A stretch of 64,000 nucleotides of DNA from Brachyhypopomus gauderio (lineage: Eukaryota > Chordata > Actinopteri > Gymnotiformes > Hypopomidae), in NCBI RefSeq assembly GCF_052324685.1, contig NC_135218.1, forward strand, positions 11,714,016 through 11,778,015, given 5' to 3'. A model generated the notes under the pieces. It was not told the origin of the DNA. It searched no databases and was given only the letters and a program-made list of their open reading frames with translations. The position numbers were made by a program, and so were the translations under genes. This document shows positions 13,321 to 26,699 of this stretch, piece by piece; position 1 is the stretch's first letter; each line of letters begins with the position of its first letter.

Positions 13321-15177
13321 ATAGCCGCGAGCGGCAATTGGCGGGTTCACACACCAATAGGCCTCTTTGGCTGTATAGGCAAAAAGAAGCCCCAAAGGTC
13401 ATTTAGAACTATAAGTGAAAAGAAGCTGTTTCAGTGGAAAAAATGCATAAATCAATGTGCAAAAAAGGTTCAATTGAGGCACTAAAGGCCCTAAAGGTTC
13501 AAAATAAATTGTATTGGCAAAATGATTTAGATCACAGAACTAAATCACATGCTGAGATCAGCTTTGTGTGTGTTTGTGTGGTATTTCATGGGAGCAATAG
13601 TTTTCAGTCAGTTCTGGAATTTGGCCACTAGATGGACCCAAGTTCTACCATACTGATATCTCATTAATTTCAGCAATGAAATAGTACTTTTGGTGAATTA
13701 AAAGGTTAATTTCTGGTCAGGTATTGCACTTTTTGTTATGAGATGTAAATGCAATGATATAGACCTCATTGATGTGAATCATACAAGACCCATTACTTGT
13801 CTGTATTCTGCATAACAAGATTGCAGCATCAGTTTTTATGATTTCTTAGGTTTTTGGGTACTGTAGCGCCCCCGACAGGCCAATTTGAACCAAACTTTGC
13901 ATACCTCACAGGGACCTCAGTGTTTAAAAGCCTTTCAAATTGGGAGTTGATCGCTTACATGGTTTATGAGTTATAGCAATAAAGGTCATTTATGGCATGG
14001 CCAGAAGGATATAATGGAAAAATGGGCCCACCTGAATATTTTAAAATCCAATATTTTTAATAAAGTTTTTACCTCCAGAGTCTACAGATTATGCTCATAC
14101 CAATTGTTCCATAATTAGATCATATTTCTAGGACTAATTCCAAAAGAGCTGTTTTCAAACAATTAATGAATGTGACAAAAGTATGCATTTTTTAATAGGA
14201 CTTGTAAAGGCAAAGTTGTCAGGTCTACTGCAAGGAATAAAAAGAATCAAGTTGCATGTTCCTAAGTGTAAATTTGGAGGAGTTATGCATGATTTTCACA
14301 AATAGCGCCACCTAGTGGCCAAATGTTTCAAAACTGCACAGCGTGACACACAGTCCTGAGATATGCACAGTGGTGAGGTTTCATGTTGATTGGCCAATGG
14401 TAAGTCTGTCAAATAGCCAATTAATTCAAAATAAAATTAATTGGCTCAAGGCGGCCATGTTTTTTGAGTGATGATGTCATCATTGTGTGCCTTGATATCA
14501 CTTGGGCCCCTGATGATGCCTGTAAAGTTTTGGCTTAATGTGACTAACGGTTTCTGAGAAACAGTTTTTCCCATGTTATAGCGCCCCCTATTGGACAATC
14601 GTGGCCAGCTTTGATCTGTGACCTCAGAGTCATGTGCCCTAACAACTGATAAAATTTCATGAAGATTGGTCAAAGCGTTGCTGAGATATAGCTGCATAAG
14701 TAAATTTGGCCACGCCTCGGAGCTATTGATTGACATGTGACAACCAGAATTTATGCAAATGTCACAATTTTTTTGGATAATTATTGATAATGAGATTCTT
14801 CTGAATATTTTGACACCAAGATTGAAGGAATCCGATGAAAAACCAGGGACTAGTAGGAAAAAGTACGTTTTGCATATTATGCAAATTAGCAAAAAATCTA
14901 AGTAGGCGGAGCTTAATGGTTCTTGAGGCTTTTTTGTTTGTCTGGAGCCAAGGAATGCACCTGAAGTGGAATTTTGTTTCTAGGACCTACAGGGTGGGAG
15001 ATATGGACCAAAACGCAAAATGCTGCGCTATAGCGCCACCATCAGGCCAATGTGGGTGTCTGTACTTTAGCACGGTCCTGCAAACAGACTACACCATTCT
15101 GCCAAGTTTGGTGTCTCTGGGCCTTACGGTCTAGGCTGCAGTATGCGTTTTATCAGTAGAAAAATAATAATAATAAA
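13321..15177. repeat. Type D satellite unit D2
   Basis: Same module order as D1 in 1,857 bp. It is somewhat more diverged from its neighbours, for example in the head (GCCGCGAGCGGC, stem change) and around 14,700-14,830. It ends directly in (AAT)n without a hairpin block before the next head. Confidence 0.85.
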
Positions 15178-17077
15178 TATAGCCGCAAGCGGCGATTGGC
15201 GGGTTCACACAAAAAAAGGCAAAAAAGCCCAAAGGGTCTTTTAGACAAACAAATTGGCCTCTTGGCCTCAATAGGCAAAAAGAAGCCCAATAGGTCCTTT
15301 AGACCCAAAAGTGAATAGAAGCTGTTTGAGTGGAAAAAATGCATAAGTAAATCAATGTGACAAAACATTCAATTCAACTGAGGCACTAAAGGCCCAAAAG
15401 GATCAAAATAATGTGTATTGGCAAAATGATTCAGATCACAGAACTAAATCACATGCTGAGGTCAGCTTTGTGTGCGTTTGTGTGGTGTTTCATGTGAGCA
15501 ATTGTTTTCAGTCAGTTTCGGTGTTTGGCCACTAGATGGAGCCCAAGTACTATCATACTGATATCTCATTAATCTCAGTAATGCAATGACATTTTGGTGA
15601 ATTAAAAGGTTCATTTCTGGTCAGGCAGTGCACTTTTTGTTATGAGATGTAATTGCAATGTTATAGACCTCATTGATCTGAATCATACAAGCCCCATTAC
15701 TTGTCTGTATTCTGCATAACAAGATTGCTGCGTGAGTTTTTATGATTTCTCAGGTTTTTGGGTACTGTAGCGCCTCCGACAGGCCAATTTGAACCACACT
15801 TGGCCTACCTCACAAGGACCTCAGTCTATAAAAGCCTTTCAAATTGGGAGTTGATCACTTACATGGTTTATGAGTTATAGCAATAAAGGTCATTTATGGC
15901 ATGGCCAGAAGGATATAATGGAAAAATTGACCAATCAGACAAATAAAAATGCAACATTTTTTCCTTATTTAGTTAACTACAGTGTCTACAGATTATGCCT
16001 ATGCCATTTTTGCCATCATTGGATCAAATTCCTAGGACTAGTTCTTAAAGAGCTATTTTCAAACAATTGATGAATGTGACAAAAGTATGCATTTTTTAAT
16101 AGGACTTGTAATTGCAAAGTTGTCAGGTCTACTGCAAGGAATAAAAAGAAACAAGTTGCATGTTCCTAAGTGAAAATTTGGAGGAGTTATGCATGATTTT
16201 CACAAATAGCGCCACCTAGTGGCCAAATGTTTCAACACTGCACAGTATGACACATAGTCCTGGGATATGCACAGTGATGAGGTTTCATGTTGATTGGCCA
16301 ATGGTAAGTCTGTCAAATGGCCAATTAATTCAAATAAAAATTAATTGGCTCATGGCGGCCATGTTTTTTGAGTGATGAGGTCATCATTGTGTGCCTTGAT
16401 ACAACTTGGGCCCCTGATGATGCCTGTAAAGTTTGGGCTTGATGTGACTAATGGTTTCTGAGAAACAAATTTCCTCATGTTTTAGCGCCCCCTATTGGAC
16501 AATCGTGGCCAGCTTTGACCTGTGACCTCTGAGTCATGTGCCCTAACAACTGATAAATTTTCATAAAGATAGGTCAAAGCATTGCTGAGATATAGCTGCT
16601 GAAGTAAATTTGGCCACGCCTCAGAGCTATTGATTGACATGTGACAACCAGACTGTATACCAATGTCACAGTTTTGTTGATGTTCCTTGATAATGAGATT
16701 CTTGTGAATATTTTGACACCAAGATTGTGGTGATCAGATGAAAAACCAGGGACTAGTATAAAAAAGTAGGTTTTGCATATTATGCAAATTAGCAAAAAAT
16801 CTAAGTAGGCGGAGCTTAATGGTTCTTGAGGCTTTTTTGTTTGTCTGGAGCCAAGGAATGCACCTGAAGTGGAATTTTGTTTCTACGACCTACGGGGTGG
16901 GAGATATGGACCAAAACGCAAAATGCTGCGCTATAGCGCCACCATCAGGCCAATGTGGGTCTCTGTACTTTAGCACGGTCCCGCAAACAGACTACACCAG
17001 TCTGCCAAGTTTGGTCTCCCTGGGCCTTACGGTTTAGGCTGCAGTATGCGTTTTATCCGGAGAAAAATAATAATAAA
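15178..17077. repeat. Type D satellite unit D3
   Basis: A 1,900-bp D unit. A 66-codon frame at 15,870-16,070 recurs unchanged exactly 1,900 bp downstream in D4, marking a very recent tandem duplication. The tail runs through (AAT)n straight into the next head. Confidence 0.85.
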
Positions 17078-19051
17078 TATAGCCGCAAGCGGCGATTGGC
17101 GGGTTCACACAAAAAAAGGCAAAAAAGCCCAAAGGGTCTTTTAGACCAACAAATTGGCCTCTTGGCCTCAATAGGCAAAAAGAAGCCCAATAGGTCCTTT
17201 AGACCCAAAAGTGAATAGAAGCTGTTTGAGTGGAAAAAATGCATAAGTAAATCAATGTGACAAAACATTCAATTCAACTGAGGCACTAAAGGCCCAAAAG
17301 GATCAAAATAATGTGTATTGGCAAAATGATTCAGATCACAGAACTAAATCACATGCTGAGATCAGCTTTGTGTGCGTTTGTGTGGTGTTTCATGTGAGCA
17401 ATTGTTTTCAGTCAGTTTCGGTGTTTGGCCACTAGATGGAGCCCAAGTACTATCATACTGATATCTCATTAATCTCAGTAATGCAATGACATTTTGGTGA
17501 ATTAAAAGGTTCATTTCTGGTCAGGCAGTGCACTTTTTGTTATGAGATGTAATTGCAATCTTATAGATCTCATTGATCTGAATCATACAAGACCAATTAC
17601 TTGTCTGTATTCTTTATAACAAGATTGCAGCCTGAGTTTTTATGATTTTCTAGGTTTTTGGGTACTGTAGCGCCTCCGACAGGCCAATTTGAAACAAACG
17701 TGGCCTACCTCACAAGGACCTCAGTGTATAAAAGCCTTTCAAATTGGGAGTTGATCACTTACATGGTTTATGAGTTATAGCAATAAAGGTCATTTATGGC
17801 ATGGCCAGAAGGATATAATGGAAAAATTGACCAATCAGACAAATAAAAATGCAACATTTTTTCCATATTTAGTTAACTACAGTGTCTACAGATTATGCCT
17901 ATGCCATTTTTGCCATCATTGGATCAAATTCCTAGGACTAGTTCTTAAAGAGCTATTTTCAAACAATTGATGAATGTGACAAAAGTATGCATTTTTAAAT
18001 AGGACTTGTAATTGCAAAGTTGTCAGGTCTACTGCAAGGTATAAAAAGAAACAAGTTGCATGTTCCTAAGTGAAAATTTGGAGGAGTTATGCATGATTTT
18101 CACAAATAGCGCCACCTAGTGGCCAAATGTTTCAACACTGCACAGTATGACACATAGTCCTGGGATATGCACAGTGATGAGGTTTCATGTTGATTGGCCA
18201 ATGGTAAGTCTGTCAAATGGCCAATTAATTCAAATAAAAATTAATTGGCTCATGGCGGCCATGTTTTTTGAGTGATGAGGTCATCATTGTGTGCCTTGAT
18301 ACCACTTGGGCCCCTGATGATGCCTGTAAAGTTTGGGCTTGATGTGACTAATGGTTTCTGAGAAACAAATTTCCCCATGTTATAGCGCCCCCTATTGGAC
18401 AATCGTGGCCAGCTTTGACCTGTGACCTCTGAGTCATGTGCCCTAACAACTGATAAATTTTCATAAAGATAGGTCAAAGCATTGCTGAGATATAGCTGCT
18501 GAAGTCAATTTGGCCACGCCTCAGAGCTATTGATTGACATGTGACAACCAGACTGTATACCAATGTCACAGTTTTGTTGATGTTCCTTGATAATGAGATT
18601 CTTGTGAATATTTTGACACCAAGATTGTGGTGATCAGATGAAAAACCAGGGACTAGTATAAAAAAGTAGGTTTTGCATATTATGCAAATTAGCAAAAAAT
18701 CTAAGCAGGCGGAGCTTAATGGTTCTTGAGGCTTTTTTGTTTGTCTGGAGCCAAGGAATGCACCTGAAGTGGAATTTTGTTTCTACGACCTACGGGGTGG
18801 GAGATATGGACCAAAACGCAAAATGCTGCGCTATAGCGCCACCATCAGGCCAATGTGGGTCTCTGTACTTTAGCACGGTCCCGCAAACAGACTACACCAG
18901 TCTGCCAAGTTTGGTCTCCCTGGGCCTTACGGTTTAGGCTGCAGTATGCGTTTTATGCGGAGAAAAATAATAATAATAATAAGAAGAAAAAAAAAGAAGA
19001 AAAATTCGAGCAATTACAATAGGTTTCCCACACTACGTGTGTGAACCCTAA
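17078..19051. repeat. Type D satellite unit D4
   Basis: Nearly identical to D3 for about 1.9 kb, then carries an additional AAG-rich tract and one hairpin block (19,005-19,050) with the stem variant CCCACACTACGTGTGTG. It marks the switch from D back to C units. Confidence 0.85.
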
Positions 19052-21673
19052 ATATAGCCGCAAGCGGCGATTGGCGGGTTCACACACAAATAGGCATATT
19101 TTGGCCTCAATAGGCAAAAGGAAGCCCAAAAGGTCCTTTAGACCTAAAAGTGAAAAGAAGCTGTTTGGGTTTGGCCAGTGTGTGCTCTACAGATAGTGTG
19201 TGATGACATCTGCGTGTGTCAGAAAGGGAGACACAGAAATAGCACATCTGGCTAGGGCTGCATCTATGTGAACAATATAGGAAGGCCTATATTGTGTCTA
19301 TACATGATTGGGCCTGTATATTACAGACAGAGAGAGATTGAGGGTGCCAGAGACTATGCTTTGTTAATTCACTCCTTGCACACCTTGCACGCCTAACATG
19401 ACTGCCCGTGTATTCAAAGTATGAATGTAGTCTGCAAAGCCTGGCATTACATGACTGACATGACTGGCATGACTGACATAACTGATATGACTGAAATGAC
19501 ATCACTGGCATGATGAACAAAAGTAATATGACTGATATGACTGACATAACTGGAATGAGTGACATGACTGGCATGACTGTAATGACATGACTGATATGAC
19601 TGACATGACTTATGTCTGACATGACTGGACTGACATGACTGATATGACTGGACTGAAATGACTGACATGACTGGACTGACATGACTGTTATGACTGGACA
19701 GATATGCATACAAACTATACATACATTTAGGTAGAAGTGTGTGTGTGTGTGTGTGTGTGGTAGTGTATGTACTGAAACTATGACAACATATACTAATACA
19801 TACATACATAAGTATACATAGAAACTATACATACATATAGGTATAAAGGTGTGTGTGTCTGTGTGTTTGTGTGAGAGAGAGAGACAAAAAAGAAGCCAAA
19901 TATCAGTTTGTATGAGCATGTGTTAGTCACTGAGATATGGGTGGGTATGGCTAGGGAAGTGTCATTGTGAATGCTATAGGAAGGCCTGCTTGTGCCTGTA
20001 TGTGTGTGTGCCTGGTTAATAGACACAGAGAGATCTAGGTAGCCAGAGCAATGTTTACTTAGGGCACAGAGATGGGAGGGGGAATGTGGGTGAGAGTGTG
20101 AGAGAGACTGAGAGTGTGAGTTTCAGCTTGCGTGCGTGTGAGAAGGAGAAGGTGACAGAGGGACTTTACATGCATTCTTATGCATTGTATATAATACTGC
20201 ACTGTAGAGCCATACGATAACCGATTTAGATGAAACTTGACAAATTTGTTCAGGATGGGATTCTGAATGGGCTTGTGCATTTTGGTCAGAATTGGGTAAA
20301 ATATGAAAGAGCTTTAAGAATATGAATATTATATGTATCGATGCTGTCCATTAAAAAAATATTTAGCAGGTATAAGTGTCCTCAAATTCAAAATCTTTGG
20401 ATTGTTTTTTGATTTCACACTCTGTAGAGTATTATAAGACTTTGCTTGACATGATAGTATGAAAATCCTAGGAGGAGTATGAAAAATGATGATTTCAAAC
20501 TATTATTAACTGTAAATAAACTGTGCATTTTTTAATAGGACATGTAATGGGAAAGTTGTTCGCACTACTGCAAGGAATCAAAAGAGTCCAATTGCATGTT
20601 CCCAAGTGGAATTATGTAGGGGATACACTTGCTTTTTTTGCAATAGCGCCCCCCAGTGGCCAATCGACACCCGGCTGGATTATGTCATAGGGGGCGTGCA
20701 CTTGTCCACACCCAAGAGGTTTCGTGCAGATCGACCAATGGTAAGCCTGTCAAACGCGTGCCGATCACTGATTGGCCGATTACGTCAGCCATTTTGGAAG
20801 TATGGCATGTCTGCTTTAGGACCTGGTTTCCAGAGGCCCATAGATGATGTCTGTCAAGTTTCATGTGGATCGGCCAATCTGAGTGCATGGGGCAAATTTT
20901 TGCATGTTATAGCGCCCCCTAGCAGGTGAGGTATGGCAACCACTGCGAGCTGCCCCAGACCCTCACACGGAAGCTGTCTGTGAAGTGCCATCTCATTACA
21001 TGCAAGTTTTCTTAAGTTAGAGTTCCATATGTGCAAAATTTACTATTGAATTTACGCCCCCTCATTTGATTGGCTTATACTGACTAGGTAGTGAAGAAAT
21101 TAGCATTTTTGTTGGATACATTTTAAAGTTCAGACTCTTCTGAACGTTTTGATACCACATATGTGCACGTATGTGAAAAATCCAGGGACTAGTTCGCGCT
21201 CAAAGATGTGTGTGATTTTGCACATTATGCAAATTAACTCGAAATCTAAGTGGGCGGAGCTTAATGGTTGTATATTAATTGTCCTATTGAATTTAGTCAA
21301 GGAATGCATAGGAACTGGAATTTTGGTTCTAGGACCTACGGTGTAGGAGATATGGACAAAAAGTCAATATGGTCTGCTATAGCGCCACCATCAGGCCAAT
21401 TTGGGGTCCCTGTATGGGAATCTGGTCCTTGGAGGTAACTGAACCTTTTTGCCAAGATTGGGTTTTCTAGGCATTACGGTCTAGGCTGCACGATGCATTT
21501 TATGTCAAAAAATGGGCAAAAGAATAAGAAAAATAAGAAAAATACCAGCAATTACAATAGGGTTCCCACACTATGTGTGTGTGAACCCTAATAATAAGAA
21601 AAAGAAGAAAAATTCGAGCAATTACAATAGGTTTCCCACACTACGTGTGTGAACCCTAAAAAGAAGAAAAAGA
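19052..21673. repeat. Type C satellite unit C3
   Basis: Most similar to C1 (constant offset of 15,298 bp from 4,761 to 6,048). The catgactg minisatellite spans about 19,440-19,700 and is followed by a (GT)n run. Its end carries two successive hairpin blocks (21,545-21,590 and 21,612-21,657); the second has the D4-type stem, a sign of exchange between C and D ends. Confidence 0.85.
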
Positions 21674-24080
21674 ATATAGCCGCAAGCGGCGATTGGCGGG
21701 TTCACACACCAATAGGCATTTTGGCCTCAATAGGCAAAAGGAAGCCCAAAAGGTCCTTTAGACCTAAAAGTGAAAAGAAGCTGTTTGGGTTTGGCCAGTG
21801 TGTGCTCTACAGATAGAGTGTGATGACATCTGCGTGTGTCAGAAAGGGAGACACAGAAATAGCACATCTGGCTAGGGCTGCATCTATGTGAACAGTATGG
21901 GAAGGCCTGCACTTGTCTATACATGATTGGGCCTGTATATTACTGACAGAGAGAGATTGAGGGAGCCAGAGACTATGTTTTGTTATTTCACTCCTCGTAC
22001 ACCTAGCACGCCTAACATGACTGCCCGTGTATTCAAAGTATGAATGTAGTCTGCAAAGCCTGGCATTACATGACTGACATGACTGGCATGACTGACATAA
22101 CTGGCATGACTGTAATGATTTGATGATTTGACTGACATGACTGATATGACTGGACTGAAATGATTGGCATGACATGACTTACATGACTGGCATGACTGAC
22201 ATGACTAATGTAACTGACATCACTGGCATGACTGACATATACTATACATATACTATAGATATGCATACAAACTTTACATACATTTAGGTAGAAGTGTGTG
22301 TGTGTGTGTGGTAGTGTATGTACTCAAACTATGACAACATATACTAATACATACATACATAAGTATACATAGAAACTATACATACATATAGGTATAAAGG
22401 TGTGTGTGTCTGTGTGTTTGTGTGAGAGAGAGACAAAAAAGAAGCCAAATATCAGTTTGTATAAGCATGTGTTAGTCACTGAGATATGGGTGGGTATGGC
22501 TAGGGAAGTGTCATTGTGAATGCTATAGGAAGGCCTGCTTGCGCCTGTATGTGTGTGTGCCTGGTTAATAGACACAGAGAGATCTAGGTAGCCAGAGCAA
22601 TGTTTACTTAGGGCACAGAGATGGGAGGGGGAATGTGGGTGAGAGTGTGAGAGAGACTGAGTGTGTGAGATTCAGCTTGCGTGCGTGTGAGAAGGAGAAG
22701 GTGACAGAGGGACTTTACATGCATTTTTATGCATTGTATATAATACTGCACTGTAGAGCCATACGATAACCGATTTAGATGAAACTTGACAAATTTGTTC
22801 AGGATGGGATTCTGAATGGGCTTGTGCATTTTGGTCAGAATTGGATAAGATATGAAAGAGCTTTAAGAATATGAATATTGTATGTATCGATGCTGTCCAT
22901 TAAAAAAATATTTAGCACGTATAAGTGTCCTCAAATCCAAAATCTTTGGATTGTTTTTTGATTTCACACTCTGTAGAGTATTATAAGACTTTGCTTGACA
23001 TGATAGTATGAAAATCCTAGGAGCAGTATGAAAAGTGATGATTTCAAACTATTATTAACTGTAAATAAACTGTGCATTTTTTAATAGGACATGTAATGGG
23101 AAAGTTGTTCGCATTACTGCAAGGAATCAAAAGAGTCCAATTGCATGTTCCCAAGTGGAATTATGTAGGGGATATACTTGCTTTTTTTGCAATAGCGCCC
23201 CCCAGTGGCCAATCGACACCCGGCTGGATTATGTCATAGGGGGTGTGCACTTGTCCACACCCAAGATGTTTTGTGCAAATCGACCAATGGTAAGCCTGTC
23301 CAACGCGTGCCGATCACTGATTGGCCGATTACGTCAGCCATTTTGGAAGTATGGCATGTCTGCTTTAGGACCTGGTTCCCAGAGGCCCATAGATGATGTC
23401 TGCCAAGTTTCATGTGGATCAGCCAATCTGAGTGCATGGGGCAAATTTTTGCATGTTATAGCGCCCCCTAGCAGGTGAGGTATGGCAACCTCTGCGAGCT
23501 GCCCCAGACCCTCACAGGGAAGCTGTCTGTGAAGTGCCATCTCATTACATGCAAGTTTTCTTAAGTTAGAGCTCCATATGTGCAAAATTTACTATTGAAT
23601 TTACGCCCCCTCATTTGATTGGCTTATACTGACTAGGTAGTGAAGAAATTAGCATTTTTGTTGGATACATTTTAAAGTTCAGACTCTTCTGAACGTTTTG
23701 ATACCACATATGTGCATGTATGTGAAAAATCCAGGGACTAGTTCGCGCTCAAAGATGTGTGTGATTTTGCACATTATGCAAATTAACTCGAAATCTAAGT
23801 GGGCGGAGCTAAAGGGTCCTAGAGGCTTTTTTGTTTGGTTTGAGCCAAGGAATCCATCAGAAGTGGAATTTCGTTTCTATGACCTACGGTGTAGGAGATA
23901 TGGACCAAAACGCAAAATGCTGCGCTATAGCGCCACCATCAGGCCAATGTGGGTCATTGTCTGGGTTTCCCTCATTGCACCTCTGGTGCACCTGTCTGAC
24001 AAGTTTGGTGTTTCTGGGCCTTACGGTCTAGGCTGCAGTATGCGTTTTACAGCCTGAAAAATAATAATAATAAGAAGAAA
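21674..24080. repeat. Type C satellite unit C4 with a D-like tail
   Basis: The head, minisatellite (about 22,065-22,240), middle and core match other C units. From about 23,808 the sequence changes to a tail that resembles the D units (AGGCTTTTTTGTTTG, then GGACCAAAACGCAAAATGC). It reads as a C/D chimera or the survivor of an older tail type. No hairpin block precedes the next head. Confidence 0.8.
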
Positions 24081-24783
24081 TATAGCCGCAAGCGGCGATA
24101 GGCGGGTTCACACACACAATAAGCAAAAGGAAGCCCAAAAGGTCCTTTAGACCTAAAAGTGAAAAGAAGCTGTTTGGGTTTGGCCAGTGTGTGCTCTACA
24201 GATAGTGTGTAATGACATCTGCATGTGTCAGAAAGGGAGACACAGAAACAGCACATCTGGCTAGGGCTGCATCTATGTGAACAATATAGGAAGGCCTGCA
24301 TGTGTCTATACATGATTGGGCCTGTATATCACCGACAGAGAGAGATTGAGGGAGCCAGAGACTATGCTTTGTTAATTCACTCTTTACACACCTAGCATGC
24401 CTAACATGACTGCCCATGTATTCAAAGTATGAATGTAGTCTGCAAAGCCTGGCATTACATGACTGACATGACTGGCATGACTGGAATGACATCACTGCCA
24501 TGGCGAACAAAATTAACATGACTGATATGACTGACATAACTGGCATGACTGTAATGATTTGATGATTTGACTGAAATGACTGATATGACTGGACTGAAAT
24601 GACTGATATGACTGGACTGAAATGATTGGCATGACATGACTTACATGACTGGCATCACTGACATGACTGATATGACTGACATGACTGGACTGGCATGTCT
24701 GATATGACTGACATCACTGGCATGACTTACATATACTATACATATACTATAGATATGCATACAAACTACATACATTTAGGTAG

Positions 24784-24823
<40 letters not shown>

Positions 24824-26699
24824 TAGTGTATGTACTCAAACTATGACAACATATACTAATACATACATACATAAGTATACATAGAAACTATACATACATA
24901 TAGGTATAAAGGTGTGTGTGTCTGTGTGTTTGTGTGAGAGAGAGACAAAAAAGAAGCCAAATATCAGTTTGTATGAGCATGTGTTAGTCACTGAGATATG
25001 GGTGGGTATGGCTAGGGAAGTGTCATTGTGAATGCTATAGGAAGGCCTGCTTGCGCCTGTATGTGTGTGTGCCTGGTTAATAGACACAGAGAGATCTAGG
25101 TAGCCAGAGCAATGTTTACTTAGGGCACAGAGATGGGAGGGGGAATGTGGGTGAGAGTGTGAGAGAGACTGAGAGTGTGAGTTTCAGCTTGCGTGCGTGT
25201 GAGAAGGAGAAGGTGACAGAGAGACTTTACATGCATTTTTATGCATTGTATACAATACTGCACTGTAGAGCCATACGATAACCGATTTAGATGAAACTTG
25301 ACAAATTTGTTCAGGATGGGATTCTGAATGGGCTTGTGCATTTTGGTCAGAATTGGGTAAAATATGAAAGAGCTTTAAGAATATGAATATTATATGTATC
25401 GATGCTGTCCATTAAAAAATATTTAGCAGGTATAAGTGTCCTCAAATCCAAAATCTTTGGATTGTTTTTTGATTTCACACTCTGTAGAGTATTATAAGAC
25501 TTTGCTTGACATGATAGTATGAAAATCCTAGGAGGAGTATGAAAAGTGATGATTTCAAACTATTATTAACTGTAAATAAACTGTGCATTTTTTAATAGGA
25601 CATGTAATGGGAAAGTTGTTCGCACTACTGCAAGGAATCAAAAGAGTCCAATTGCATGTTCCCAAGTGGAATTATGTAGGGGATACACTTGCTTTTTTTG
25701 CAATAGCGCCCCCCAGTGGCCAATCGACACCCGGCTGGATTATGTCATAGGGGGCGTGCACTTGTCCACACCCAAGAGGTTTCGTGCAGATCGACCAATG
25801 GTAAGCCTGTCAAACGCGTGCCGATCACTGATTGGCCGATTACGTCAGCCATTTTGGAAGTATGGCATGTCTGCTTTAGGACCTGGTTCCCAGAGGCCCA
25901 TAGATGATGTCTGTCAAGTTTCATGTGGATCGGCCAATCTGAGTGCATGGGGCAAATTTTTGCATGTTATAGCGCCCCCTAGCAGGTGAGGTATGGCAAC
26001 CTCTGCGAGCTGCCCCAGACCCTCACACGGAAGCTGTCTGTGAAGTGCCATCTCATTACATGCAAGTTTTCTTAAGTTAGAGCTCCATATGCGCAAAATT
26101 TACTATTGAATTTATGCCCCCTCATTTGATTGGCTTATACTGACTAGGTAGTGAAGAAATTAGCATTTTTGTTGGATACATTTTAAAGTTCAGACTCTTC
26201 TGAACGTTTTGATACCACATATGTGCATGTATGTGAAAAATCCAGGGACTAGTTCGCGCTCAAAGATGTGTGTGATTTTGCACATTATGCAAATTAACTC
26301 GAAATCTAAGTGGGCGGAGCTTAATGGTTGTATATTAATTGTCCTATTGAATTTAGTCAAGGAATGTATAGGAACTGGAATTTTGGTTCTAGGACCTACG
26401 GTGTAGAAGATATGGACAAAAAGTCAATATGGTCCGCTATAGCGCCACCATCAGGCCAATTTGGGTCCCTGTATGGGAATCTGGTCCTTGGAGGTAACTG
26501 AACCTTTTTGCCAAGTTTGGGGTTTCTAGGCATTACGGTCTAGGCTGCACAATACGTTTTAGGTCAAAAAATGGGACAAAGAATAATAAGAAAGAAAAAT
26601 TCTAACAATTACAATAGGGTTCCCACACTATGTGTGTGTGAACCCTAAAAACTTGAGCAATTACAATAGGGTTCCCACACTATGTGTGTGAACCCTAAA
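24081..26699. repeat. Type C satellite unit C5
   Basis: Standard C order. The catgactg minisatellite is expanded (about 24,455-24,730) and the (GT)n run is the longest of the array (about 24,787-24,822). The unit ends with two hairpin blocks (about 26,605-26,650 and 26,655-26,699). Confidence 0.85.
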
